Shown: positions 1 to 8,104 of the stretch, piece after piece | Layout: each line of letters starts with the position of its first letter | Numbering within the stretch: position 1 is the stretch's first letter | Assembly: GCA_963848335.1 (NCBI GenBank) | Contig: CAWKDD010000006.1 | Span: 186,001 to 250,000, forward strand | Direction: 5' to 3' | DNA: 64,000 nt | DNA from: Chersky-840 sp963848335 | GTDB taxonomy: Bacteria; Actinomycetota; Acidimicrobiia; Acidimicrobiales; UBA8190 | The notes under the pieces: model-generated | What the model was told of the DNA's origin: nothing | Databases searched by the model: none | The model's input: only the letters and a program-made list of their open reading frames with translations | Position numbers and translations under genes: made by a program

Positions 1-515
1 TTGGCCAGGTTGAGGTTGAGCGGGAAGTTCCAGGGGGTGATGGCACCCACCACGCCCACCGGCTCGCGCCGCACCAGTCGCCGCTGGGGCTGGCCGAAGA
101 CGTCGCGCTCGGGGAGCCAGTGCTCGTACTGGTAGCTCACCGGCTTGTCGACCCAGTACGCCAGGTCCTCGATGGGCAGGTCGACCTGGTTGGCATAGGT
201 GAGGGCGATGGGGCTCCCCACCTCGGCCACCGTGACGGCCCGCAGCTCCTCGATGTGGGCCGCGCCGGCGGCGTGCAGCTGCTCGAGGCAGCGCCGGCGC
301 AGCTCGGGGTCCGTGGACCACGGGCTGTCGTCGAAGGCGCGGCGCGCCGCGGCGATGGCGGAGCGCATGTCGGCGGCGGTGCCGTCGGCGGTGACGCCCA
401 GGACCTCCTCGGTGGTGGGGTCGATGTTGTCGAACGCCGCCCCCGAGCTCGCCTCCACCAGCTTGCCGTCGATGAGCAGCCGGGGCTCGCCCTTCACGTC
501 GTGGGCATCGGTCAT
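1..515 (-). CDS. Aldehyde dehydrogenase, N-terminal part (runs off the window)
   Basis: About 171 N-terminal residues of an NAD(P)-dependent aldehyde dehydrogenase, which oxidises aldehydes to carboxylic acids. Visible family features are the opening LLIDGKLVEASSG, the stretch NIDPTTEEVLG, and the coenzyme-binding segment VGAITPWNFPLNL at the window edge. The catalytic Cys and Glu lie outside the window. The start is ATG at 515, overlapping the stop of the upstream acyl-CoA ligase by 4 bases (ATGA), so the two are co-transcribed and probably translationally coupled. An aldehyde dehydrogenase followed by CoA activation fits stepwise oxidation of an alcohol or aldehyde side chain. The substrate is unknown. 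Confidence 0.9.
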   Translation of the reverse strand, partial: MTDAHDVKGEPRLLIDGKLVEASSGAAFDNIDPTTEEVLGVTADGTAADMRSAIAAARRAFDDSPWSTDPELRRRCLEQLHAAGAAHIEELRAVTVAEVGSPIALTYANQVDLPIEDLAYWVDKPVSYQYEHWLPERDVFGQPQRRLVRREPVGVVGAITPWNFPLNLNLA

Positions 516-2020
516 GTCGTGGTCGTCTCCTTCATGCGCTCGGCGCGCAGTCTCGTCTTGAGGACCTTGCCATTGGGCTCGCGCGGCAGCTCGTCGACGA
601 ACTCCACGGTCCGGGGGATCTTGAAGTCCGCCAGGCGCCCCGCCAGCCGGGCCGTGAGCGATTCGGCGTCGCGCGGCACGCCGGGGCGCAGTTCCACCAC
701 GGCGTGCACCTTCTGGCCCATGCGCTCGTCGGGCAGCCCGATCACGGCCGCGTCCACCACGTCGTCGTCCTCGATGAGCGCGGCCTCGACCTCGGCCGGA
801 TAGACGTTGACGCCCCCGCTGATGATGAGGTCGGTGCGGCGGTCGGCGAGGAAGAGGTAGCCGTCTTCGTCGAGCCACCCCATGTCCCCCACCGTGAAGT
901 AGTCGTCGTGCCAGGCCGTCTCGGTCTTGTCGGGCGCGTTGTGGTAGCGGAACCGCTGGCCGGCGAACGACGACACGTACACCGACCCCACCTCGCCGGG
1001 GCCGAGCACCGCTCCTTCCTCGTCCACGATCCGCACCGACAGGCCGGGGAAGGGCCGGCCCACGCTGCCGGGCTTGGCCAGCCACTCCTCGGGGGAGATG
1101 ACCGACGCCATCCCCTCGCTGGCGCCGTAGTACTCCCACACGGTGCCCGGGGGGAACACCTCGATGATCCTGCGCTTCACCGGCACCGGGCACGGCGCGG
1201 CGGCATGGAGGACCTTGCGCACACTGGAGCGGTCATAGGCGCGCCAGTCGACCTCCAGGATGCGGATGAAGTTGGCCGGGACCATCTGGGCCGTGGTCAC
1301 CCGCTCGGCCTCGATGAGCCTCATGCACTCCGACGCGTCCCACTTGGGCATGATCACGACCGTGCCCCCCTCGCCCAGGCTCATGAGGGCGTAGGCGCTG
1401 GGCGCGGTGTGGTACATGGGGCCGCACATGAGATGGACGTCGTCGGGCCCGAACCCCCAGAAGCTGGCGAAGGGGTTGGGCGGGGTGTGGCGGGCGGCGA
1501 GGGGGGCGGCGCGCGCGATCCCCTTAGGACGTCCCGTGGTGCCCGACGTGTAGGTCATGGCGATCACCGGGGTGCCGAGGAAGTCCCCGGTGGGGGGGTC
1601 GTCGCGCCCCTCGGCCAGCGCCTTGGACAGCTCCGGGCCGGTGACGTCGAGCTCGGCCGCCCCGGCCTGGGCGGCAGCGGCCCGGGCCACGGGCGACCCG
1701 TCGTGCACCAGCACGGCGGCCCCGGAGTCCTCGACCATGTAGGCCACCTCGCCCTCGGTCAACCGGGTCGAGACCGGCACCACCAGGGCGCCCAGGCGCG
1801 TGGCGCCGTGCCAGAGGGCGAAGCCCTCGGCGCTGTTGCCGAGCATCACCGCCACGCGGTCCCCGGGGCGCGACGCGTAAGGGGCCAAGGCGTGGGCGGC
1901 GGCGTTGGCCGCCGCGTCGAGCTCGGCGAAGCTCGTCCGCCGATGGCCCAACACCAGTGCCACCCGATCCGGGTCGGCCCGGGCCACCCCTGCCAGTCCC
2001 CTGGGCGTGTCGGCGCGCAT
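512..2020 (-). CDS. Acyl-CoA synthetase / AMP-dependent CoA ligase (FadD-like)
   Basis: A 502-residue member of the adenylate-forming ANL family that activates a carboxylic acid with ATP and loads it on CoA. The AMP-binding loop YTSGTTGRPKG, the YGASEG motif, the GDMGWLDEDGYLFLADR hinge region, SGGVNVYPAEVE and the C-terminal PNGKVLKTRL with its catalytic Lys are all present, so it should be active. I chose ATG 2020 (MRADTPRG). An upstream in-frame extension to 2086 would run through the likely operator at 2056-2071. It is divergent from the amidohydrolase at 2116 and overlaps the downstream aldehyde dehydrogenase by 4 bases. Substrate chain length or ring type cannot be read from the sequence. 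Confidence 0.9.
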   Translation of the reverse strand: MRADTPRGLAGVARADPDRVALVLGHRRTSFAELDAAANAAAHALAPYASRPGDRVAVMLGNSAEGFALWHGATRLGALVVPVSTRLTEGEVAYMVEDSGAAVLVHDGSPVARAAAAQAGAAELDVTGPELSKALAEGRDDPPTGDFLGTPVIAMTYTSGTTGRPKGIARAAPLAARHTPPNPFASFWGFGPDDVHLMCGPMYHTAPSAYALMSLGEGGTVVIMPKWDASECMRLIEAERVTTAQMVPANFIRILEVDWRAYDRSSVRKVLHAAAPCPVPVKRRIIEVFPPGTVWEYYGASEGMASVISPEEWLAKPGSVGRPFPGLSVRIVDEEGAVLGPGEVGSVYVSSFAGQRFRYHNAPDKTETAWHDDYFTVGDMGWLDEDGYLFLADRRTDLIISGGVNVYPAEVEAALIEDDDVVDAAVIGLPDERMGQKVHAVVELRPGVPRDAESLTARLAGRLADFKIPRTVEFVDELPREPNGKVLKTRLRAERMKETTTT

Positions 2021-2055
2021 CGGGCGGAAGTGTAGGACCGCCGGGCGGCCTGTGC

Positions 2056-2071
2056 CTGACACGGACGTCAG
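2056..2071. promoter_or_regulatory. Palindromic operator candidate in divergent promoter
   Basis: The 16-mer CTGACACGGACGTCAG (with one more matching base pair just outside, 2055-2072) lies between the divergent acyl-CoA ligase (2020) and amidohydrolase (2116) starts. A 16-mer differing at only two positions sits upstream of the P450/ferredoxin pair at 7783-7798. A TATGAT hexamer at 2075-2080 could be the -10 box of the rightward promoter, so a bound protein would overlap its -35 region. The regulator is not identified. Confidence 0.5.
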
Positions 2072-2115
2072 GTATATGATCGCCACGCCGCCAAGCGCCG
2101 AGGGGGAGGAGCGCG

Positions 2116-3396
2116 ATGCAAGCCGAAGATCTCATCCTCGTGAGCGTCGACGACCACGTCGTCGAACCCCCGGACATGTTCGAGGGCCGCGTGCCGGCCA
2201 AGTGGAAGGACCGCGCCCCGCGCGTCATCCACAACCCCGACGGCACCGACGTGTGGTCCTTCGAGGGCAACCTCATCCCCAACGTGGGCCTCAACGCCGT
2301 GGTGGGCCGTCCCCCCGAGGAGTACGGCATCGAGCCCACCTCCTTCGAGGAGATGCGCACCGGCTGCTACGACATCCACGAGCGGGTCCGCGACATGAAC
2401 GCCAACGGCGTGCTCGGGTCGATGTGCTTCCCCTCCTTCATCCAGTTCTGTGGCCAGCTCTTCGCCCGGACCGAGGACAAAGAGCTCGCCATCGACATGC
2501 TGCGGGCCTACAACGACTGGCACATCGAGGACTGGTGCGGCGCCTACCCGGGCCGTTTCATCCCCCTGGCCATCCCCCCCATCTGGGACCCCGAGCTGAT
2601 GGCGGCCGAGGTGCGGCGGGTGGCGGCCAAGGGGGCCCACGCCGTCACGTTCTCGGAGAACCCCTCCAAGCTCGGCTGGCCGAGCTTCCACTCCGAGCAC
2701 TGGGACCCCTTCTGGAGGGCGTGCGAGGAGGAGGGGACGGTGGTGTGCCTGCACATCGGCTCCTCTTCGCAATTGGCGATCACCGCACCCGACGCCCCCT
2801 TCGACGTGCTCATCGCCCTGCAGCCGGTGAACATCATCCAGTGCGCCGCCGACCTGCTCTTCTCGCCGGTCCTGCGCAAGTACCCCGACCTGCGCATCGC
2901 CTTGTCCGAAGGCGGGATCGGGTGGATCCCGTACTTCCTCGAGCGCGTCGACTACGTCTACCAGCACCATCACAAGTGGACGGGTCAGGACTTCGGCGAC
3001 ATGCTCCCCAGCCAGGTGTTCAAGGAGCGCATCGTGACGTGCTTCATCGACGACGCCTTCGGGGTGGAGAACCGCCGCTTCCTCGAGCTCGACAACGTGT
3101 GCTGGGAGTGCGACTACCCCCACTCCGACTCGACGTGGCCCAACGCCCCCGAGATCGCCATGAAGTACCTGGCCGGGGTGCCCGACTCCGAAGTCAACAA
3201 GATCACCCACGAGAACGCCATGCGCCTGTTCCGCTTCGATCCCTTCGCGCACCGTTCCCGGGAGAAGTCCACCGCCGCGGCCCTGCGGGCGGAGTCGGCC
3301 GACGTCGACACCTCGATCAGGCCCCGTCGCGACACCGGCGAGCGCAAGAAGATCTTTGCCGCCGACCTGGGCCGCATCGGCGAGAAGCAGGACTGA
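2116..3396 (+). CDS. Amidohydrolase-family (amidohydro_2) metal-dependent hydrolase or decarboxylase
   Basis: A 426-residue TIM-barrel protein of the amidohydro_2 superfamily, which contains ACMSD-type decarboxylases and hydrolases. It opens with the family signature VSVDDHVVEPPDMF and has WECDYPHSDSTWP near the C-terminus, carrying the late catalytic Asp/His region. A good ribosome site (GGGGAGGAG) precedes ATG 2116. It is the first gene of a rightward run with a second, diverged amidohydrolase and a thiolase-like gene. Such pairs are common in actinobacterial degradation clusters next to acyl-CoA ligases, but the actual reaction is not known to me. It could be a C-C hydrolase or a decarboxylase. 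Confidence 0.8.
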   Translation: MQAEDLILVSVDDHVVEPPDMFEGRVPAKWKDRAPRVIHNPDGTDVWSFEGNLIPNVGLNAVVGRPPEEYGIEPTSFEEMRTGCYDIHERVRDMNANGVLGSMCFPSFIQFCGQLFARTEDKELAIDMLRAYNDWHIEDWCGAYPGRFIPLAIPPIWDPELMAAEVRRVAAKGAHAVTFSENPSKLGWPSFHSEHWDPFWRACEEEGTVVCLHIGSSSQLAITAPDAPFDVLIALQPVNIIQCAADLLFSPVLRKYPDLRIALSEGGIGWIPYFLERVDYVYQHHHKWTGQDFGDMLPSQVFKERIVTCFIDDAFGVENRRFLELDNVCWECDYPHSDSTWPNAPEIAMKYLAGVPDSEVNKITHENAMRLFRFDPFAHRSREKSTAAALRAESADVDTSIRPRRDTGERKKIFAADLGRIGEKQD

Positions 3397-3449
3397 GCCG
3401 ACCCACTCCGAAGACACCGAGCGCAGCGGCTCGAGGGACGGGACGATCA

Positions 3450-4667
3450 ATGCCCATCGGTGGGGTCGAGGTCATCGACGGGGACAGCCACGTCATGGAG
3501 CCGCCCGACCTGTGGTCGAGCCGAATGGACGCCGCAAAATGGGGGGACTGGATCCCCCGCGTGGACCCCGCCGACGGCAAGCGGTACGTGGGCGGTGAGG
3601 TCCGCAACGGCGGGGTGGACGCGCTGCGCCGGGCGTCGGAGCTGTCGGGGATCCCCTTCGAGCGCATCGCCGCCAACGTCAAGACGGTGGGAGCCAGCCT
3701 CATGCGCAAAGGGGGGTGGGACCCCGCCACGCGGCTGGCGGACATGGACCGGGCCGGCATCGACGTGTCGGTGCTGTACCCGAGCGGGGCCATGTTCTTC
3801 GGCCCGGTGGACCCCATCAAGGCCATCCAGAACAACGAGTTCGTCCGGGACTGCCAACACGCCTACAACCAATGGCTGGCGGAGTTCTGCAGTCATGACC
3901 CCGGCCGGCTCTTCGGCATCGGGCTCGTCCCGCTCCAAGACATCGGGATGGCCGTGGCCGAGGCCGAGCACGCCGTGGAGCTCGGGTTGCGCGGGGTGGT
4001 GATCAGGCCTTCCGCCTACATCGACGACCTCCCCCTGTCCCACAGTGTCTACGACCCGTTCTGGTCGGCGTGCCACGAGCTCGGCATCCCGGTGGCCTTC
4101 CATCCCGGGGTGCACATCGACACCCCCGGCGCGTGCCGGAAGTTCGGCCTGGTGGTCGACGACCAGGACATCACCGTGGTGAACAACACCGTGAGCGCCC
4201 TCTACGGCGGCTCGGGCTTCGGCCAGGCCATCGGCAATGCCGCCGACATGATCGTCACCGTGGGACGCCTCATCATGGGCGGGGTGTGCGAGCGGTTCCC
4301 GAGCCTGCGCATGATCTTCCTGGAGTCCGGGGGCGGATGGATGCCGACCATCCTGGAGCGCATGGACGAGCAGGTGGAGGAGTTCCCGCTCGAGGGTGAG
4401 CACCTGGCCATGGATCCCAGCGACTACTTCCGGCGCCAGTGTTACGTGTCGTTCCAGGCCGAGGAGTGGAACCTCGCCGCCTCGGCCAGGTGGTTGGGGG
4501 CGGACCGCATCCTGTGGGCGTCGCGCTACCCGCACCCGGAGTACTCCGAGAACGTGCTCGACACCCTGGTGCAGGCGCTCGCACCCCTCGACGAGGACGA
4601 GCGCCTGAAGATCCTGTGCCACAACGAGGTGGAGGCCTACGGCCTGCCCATCCCGGCGGCCGTCTGA
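3450..4667 (+). CDS. Second amidohydrolase-family (amidohydro_2) protein
   Basis: A 405-residue paralogue of the preceding gene, starting MPIGGVEVIDGDSHVMEPPDLW and carrying the same xDxHxxEPPD signature. The C-terminal region has ILWASRYPHPEYSEN where the first copy has the YPHSD motif, so the two may differ in substrate. The gene follows the first amidohydrolase after 53 bases with only a weak ribosome site, and ends 20 bases before the thiolase-like gene, so the three probably form one transcript. The pairing of two different amidohydro_2 proteins suggests either two successive steps or a heteromer. This is inference from order only. Confidence 0.8.
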   Translation: MPIGGVEVIDGDSHVMEPPDLWSSRMDAAKWGDWIPRVDPADGKRYVGGEVRNGGVDALRRASELSGIPFERIAANVKTVGASLMRKGGWDPATRLADMDRAGIDVSVLYPSGAMFFGPVDPIKAIQNNEFVRDCQHAYNQWLAEFCSHDPGRLFGIGLVPLQDIGMAVAEAEHAVELGLRGVVIRPSAYIDDLPLSHSVYDPFWSACHELGIPVAFHPGVHIDTPGACRKFGLVVDDQDITVVNNTVSALYGGSGFGQAIGNAADMIVTVGRLIMGGVCERFPSLRMIFLESGGGWMPTILERMDEQVEEFPLEGEHLAMDPSDYFRRQCYVSFQAEEWNLAASARWLGADRILWASRYPHPEYSENVLDTLVQALAPLDEDERLKILCHNEVEAYGLPIPAAV

Positions 4668-4687
4668 GGGCGGGGCCGGAACCGACG

Positions 4688-6196
4688 ATGGACTGGACCC
4701 GTGTTCCGGTGGTGGTGGGTGGCGGCCAACTGACCAACCGCGTCGAGGACCCGACCGCGGCACCGGACCCGTTCTCGCTCATGGAGTCGGCGGCCCGGCT
4801 CGCCGCCACCGACACCGGCGCGTCGCAGCCGAACGCGGTGCTGGCCGGGCTCACGCACCTCTTCATGGTCCACTCCCTGTCGCTGCGTCACGGGGATCCC
4901 GCCGCCGAGCTGGCCCGCCGCATCGGCGCCGCCGAGGCCCAGACGCGCTGCTCGGGCATGGGCGGGTCCATCCCCCAGTGGCTCGTCAACCGGGCCGCCG
5001 AGCTCGTGGCCGGCGGCGGCCGGCCCCGCGTCCTGATCGCCGGGGCCGAAGCCCTCGCCACCCGCCGACGCGCCAAGAAGCAGGGGGTGGAGCTGCACTG
5101 GCCGTCCTCGGAGGGTTGGCCCGACACATGGCCGCCGCTCGAGCCCGACCTGGGGGTGCATCCCGTGGAACGGGCTCACGGGCTCGTGCAGGCCACCACC
5201 ATGTACGCGCTGGTGGAGTCGGCCGTCACCCACGGGGCCGGGCACGCCCCGCGCACCCAGAGCGCGGCGATCGGTGCCCTCATGGCGCGGTTCAACGACG
5301 TGGCCGTGGCCAACCCCGTGTCGTGGTTCCCCACCCCCCGCGACGCGGCGGAGATCATGACGGTGACGCCCGACAACCGGATGGTCTGCTTCCCCTATCC
5401 CAAGTACGTGAACGCGGTCATGGACGTGGACATGGGAGCGGCCGTCCTCGTCACCGACGCCGCCACGGCGCGGGACTGGGGTCTCGGTGCCGACGAAGTG
5501 GCCTATGTGGCCGGGTGGGCCGATGCCCATGACCTGTGGTACCTGTCGCAGCGTCCCATGCTGGAGCGTTCCCCGGCTCTGGCCGAGTGTGCCCGCAGAG
5601 CTCTCGACTCGGCCGGGGTGACCATGGACGACGTCGAGGGCCTCGACCTGTACGCGTGCTTCCCGAGCTCGGTGGAGGTGGCCCGGGACAGCTTCGGCAT
5701 CGCCGTCGACGATCCCCGGCCCCTCACCCTGACCGGTGGTCTCCCCTACCACGGCGGGCCGGGGAGCAACTACGTCACCCACTCCATCGCCAACACCCTG
5801 CAGTGGCTCAGGGCCGGCCACGGCGACCACGCGCTGGTGCACGGCAACGGCTACTACCTGACCAAGCATTCCGTCGGGATCTATACGCGAAGGGCGCCCG
5901 ACACGGCACCACAGCCGCCCGAAAAGCTCCAGGAGTACGTGGACGGGCTGGCCGAGCCCCTGGAGGTCGACCCCTCGGTGCCAGAAGGCGCCACCGGCAC
6001 GATCGTGGCCTACACCGTGCCCTTCGACCGCGCCCACAGTCCTCAGGCGGGCATCGGCCTCGTCGACGTCGCCGGCCGGCGCACGATCGCACACGCCGAC
6101 GAGGCCCTGACGACGGCCCTTCTCGAGAGCGACGGCGTGGCGGCACGCGTCACGCTCGGGCCGTCCGACGCCGGCAACATCATGCGGGGAGCCTGA
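4688..6196 (+). CDS. Thiolase-like acetyl-CoA acetyltransferase family protein
   Basis: A 502-residue protein of the thiolase superfamily (SCP-x/atypical actinobacterial acetyltransferase type) that would cleave or form C-C bonds of acyl-CoA thioesters. It begins DWTRVPVVVGGGQ. A Cys in RCSGMGGSIPQ lies near where thiolases carry the nucleophile. The C-terminal core has GLPYHGGPGSNY and VHGNGYYLTKHSVGIY. A C-terminal extension of about 90 residues follows the thiolase core. Third gene of the rightward run after the two amidohydrolases. With the divergent CoA ligase it would allow activation and side-chain shortening of an organic acid. The exact substrate is unknown. Confidence 0.78.
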   Translation: MDWTRVPVVVGGGQLTNRVEDPTAAPDPFSLMESAARLAATDTGASQPNAVLAGLTHLFMVHSLSLRHGDPAAELARRIGAAEAQTRCSGMGGSIPQWLVNRAAELVAGGGRPRVLIAGAEALATRRRAKKQGVELHWPSSEGWPDTWPPLEPDLGVHPVERAHGLVQATTMYALVESAVTHGAGHAPRTQSAAIGALMARFNDVAVANPVSWFPTPRDAAEIMTVTPDNRMVCFPYPKYVNAVMDVDMGAAVLVTDAATARDWGLGADEVAYVAGWADAHDLWYLSQRPMLERSPALAECARRALDSAGVTMDDVEGLDLYACFPSSVEVARDSFGIAVDDPRPLTLTGGLPYHGGPGSNYVTHSIANTLQWLRAGHGDHALVHGNGYYLTKHSVGIYTRRAPDTAPQPPEKLQEYVDGLAEPLEVDPSVPEGATGTIVAYTVPFDRAHSPQAGIGLVDVAGRRTIAHADEALTTALLESDGVAARVTLGPSDAGNIMRGA

Positions 6197-6215
6197 GGCT
6201 CAGGTCTTCGCGCCA

Positions 6216-6272
6216 CCCCCAGTCCCCGAGCGAACCCCCAGTCCCCGAGCGAACCCCCAGTCCCCGAGCGAA
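6216..6272. repeat. Three tandem 19-base repeats
   Basis: Three identical copies of CCCCCAGTCCCCGAGCGAA (6216-6234, 6235-6253, 6254-6272) lie between the convergent stops of the thiolase-like gene and the ferredoxin gene. No hairpin is obvious. This may be a slippage-generated minisatellite. Confidence 0.9.
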
Positions 6273-6275
6273 CTC

Positions 6276-6467
6276 CTAGTCCTCCAACGACAGGGCGTGC
6301 TCGGGGCAATTCTCCACACCGCTGCGGGCGTCGTCCTCGCGTCCGGAGGGCACCTCCTCCACCAGGAGCACGCAGTGGCCGAGGTCGTCGGAGTCGAAGA
6401 GGTCGGGGGCCAGGGTGTAGCAGCGGCCGTGACCCTGGCACGCCTCGCTGTCGAGCCGGACGCGCAC
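6276..6467 (-). CDS. Small ferredoxin (P450-type, CxxHxxC ... CP)
   Basis: A 63-residue ferredoxin of the short actinobacterial type that usually donates electrons to cytochrome P450. Cluster ligands are visible as CQGHGRC and a C-terminal CPEHAL. The variable position of the CxxXxxC motif is His. The start is GTG 6467, eight bases after the stop of the P450 gene, so P450 and ferredoxin form a two-gene operon and almost certainly a redox pair. A ferredoxin reductase is not in the window. Confidence 0.92.
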   Translation of the reverse strand: MRVRLDSEACQGHGRCYTLAPDLFDSDDLGHCVLLVEEVPSGREDDARSGVENCPEHALSLED

Positions 6468-6475
6468 GGCGGGTT

Positions 6476-7666
6476 TCAGCCCGCCGGTGTGAATTCGATC
6501 GGCAGGGTGGTGAGCGAGCGCAGACCCGGCGTGTACTCGAGCACCGTGCCGGGCGTGAGCCGGTAGTCGGGGATGCGCCGGTGGAATTCGCGCAGCGCCA
6601 CGCGCAGCTCCACCCGGGCCAGGTGCGATCCCAGACAGCGGTGCACCCCACCGCCGAAGGCCAGGTGCGGGTTGGGGTTGCGCCGCAGGTCGACGGTCTC
6701 GGCACCGGGATGGGCCGTGTCGTCGGTGTTGGCCGACCCCAGCAGGAGCATGACCTGCTCGCCGGCGGGGATGGGGCAGCCCTCGTACTCGACGTCCTCG
6801 GTGACCACCCTGGGCACGGCCGGGACCGGGCTCTCCCAGCGCAACAGCTCCTCGACGGCGGAGGGGATGGCCGACTCGTCCTGCACCAACAGGTCACGCT
6901 GCCCGGGCTCCTGGGCGAGGTAGGCGAAGAAGCAGTCGAGGGAGTCGGTCACGGTGTCGAGGCCGGCGATGATGAACAGGAAGCAGATGTCGAGGACCTC
7001 CTCGTCGGTGAGGCGCACCCCGTCGACCTCACCGGCCATGATCTGGCCGAGGAGGTCGTCCTTGGGCTCTTCGCCACGCCGCTTCTTCACTTCCTTGTCG
7101 AAGTAGGCGTACACGATCTCACCGGCCTTCTTGCGGGCGGGTGCCTGCTCCTCGATCGTGACCCCCGGGGGCCGGATGATGTCGTCCTTCACGGCCAGGA
7201 AGACGTCGAGGTCCGCCAAGGGCAGGCCCATGAGGCGCAGGAAGACCCGACAGGGCAGGGGAACGGCGAATTCCTCGTGGAGATCGCACGAGCCCCGGGC
7301 CGCGAACGCGTCGACCAGCTCTTTCACCAGGCCGACGACCTCGTCCTCGAGCAGGGCCATCTTCTTGGGGGCGAAGAGCGGATCGAGGATCCGGCGGTAC
7401 TTCACGTGCTGGGGCGGGTCGATCATCAAGGGGATGAGGGGCCGGATGTTGCCGAGGTCCATGGGGACCTCGCTCCAGCAGTACAGGGCGGACTTCCGCA
7501 GGGCGTCCTCGACGTGCTCGCGGCGGGTCAGCAAGGTGAACATGTCGTCGATCCGCATGACCGGCTGCTCGCGCAGCATGCGGGAGATGGCACGGGGATC
7601 GTCCGAGGAAGCCAGGTCCCCCACCATGCCGGCCGAGGTGCCCGACAGCTCTTCTTCAGCCTGCAT
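6476..7666 (-). CDS. Cytochrome P450
   Basis: A 396-residue soluble bacterial cytochrome P450 monooxygenase. The I-helix oxygen-activation motif reads IIAGLDTVTD, the K-helix ExxR is EELLR, and the haem-binding loop is FGGGVHRCLGSHLAR with the axial Cys. The start ATG 7666 (MQAEEELSG) is preceded by GAGAGGAG at good spacing. A longer reading frame to 7726 lacks such a site. It is followed directly by a ferredoxin gene. The upstream region carries the same palindrome as the acyl-CoA ligase/amidohydrolase promoter, which suggests a shared catabolic regulon. The substrate cannot be inferred safely. Confidence 0.93.
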   Translation of the reverse strand: MQAEEELSGTSAGMVGDLASSDDPRAISRMLREQPVMRIDDMFTLLTRREHVEDALRKSALYCWSEVPMDLGNIRPLIPLMIDPPQHVKYRRILDPLFAPKKMALLEDEVVGLVKELVDAFAARGSCDLHEEFAVPLPCRVFLRLMGLPLADLDVFLAVKDDIIRPPGVTIEEQAPARKKAGEIVYAYFDKEVKKRRGEEPKDDLLGQIMAGEVDGVRLTDEEVLDICFLFIIAGLDTVTDSLDCFFAYLAQEPGQRDLLVQDESAIPSAVEELLRWESPVPAVPRVVTEDVEYEGCPIPAGEQVMLLLGSANTDDTAHPGAETVDLRRNPNPHLAFGGGVHRCLGSHLARVELRVALREFHRRIPDYRLTPGTVLEYTPGLRSLTTLPIEFTPAG

Positions 7667-8104
7667 CCGAACTCCTCTCGCACAGGGTTTCGGTGGCACC
7701 TCGGACCAAGGTGTCGTGCGAGTCACCCAGGACGTTCGATGTCACCACGCCCACCGCCCCTGACGGGCAACGTTAGCGTTTCCTGACACAGATGTCAGCC
7801 CTAGGGCCGACCCCGTGACGGGTGGATGCCGGGGGCCGTGCCCACCCACGGTGTCGTCCCGGCACGGTGGGTACCCCCCCGGAGGCCGGCGAGGTGGTAG
7901 GAACGGGTCCCCCCACAGACGCCACCCCGGCTCCCGACGCCCCGAGCGCCCGGGCGTGGCTGAGCCGTGCCCGGACCAGGGGTCCGGGCACCGGCCCAGG
8001 TAGGGAAGGCGCTATCCAGGATCGCGCCCCGGGGGCCGATGACACCCGAAGACCTCGATCCGGTACCGGGCAGTACGATCCAGGGGTCGTAGGGAGGGAC
8101 GAAC
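7667..8104. other. Divergent intergenic region (438 bases)
   Basis: Separates the leftward P450 operon from the rightward RodZ-like gene. It holds the palindrome at 7783-7798 and, on the minus strand, a TAACGT hexamer that could be a -10 box. A GGGAGG ribosome site lies just before 8105. The rest shows no coding or RNA-gene signature that I recognise. Confidence 0.5.
7783..7798. promoter_or_regulatory. Palindromic operator candidate upstream of P450
   Basis: CTGACACAGATGTCAG has perfect 6-base arms (CTGACA/TGTCAG) around a 4-base spacer. It matches the 2056-2071 site at 14 of 16 positions. It lies about 117 bases upstream of the P450 start. Likely bound by a dimeric regulator, which is not identified in the window. 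Confidence 0.55.

Noticed and set aside
5536..6279. Arg/Pro-rich frame overlapping the thiolase-like gene
   Set aside because: Overlaps the real gene in another frame, with composition typical of GC-rich shadow frames.
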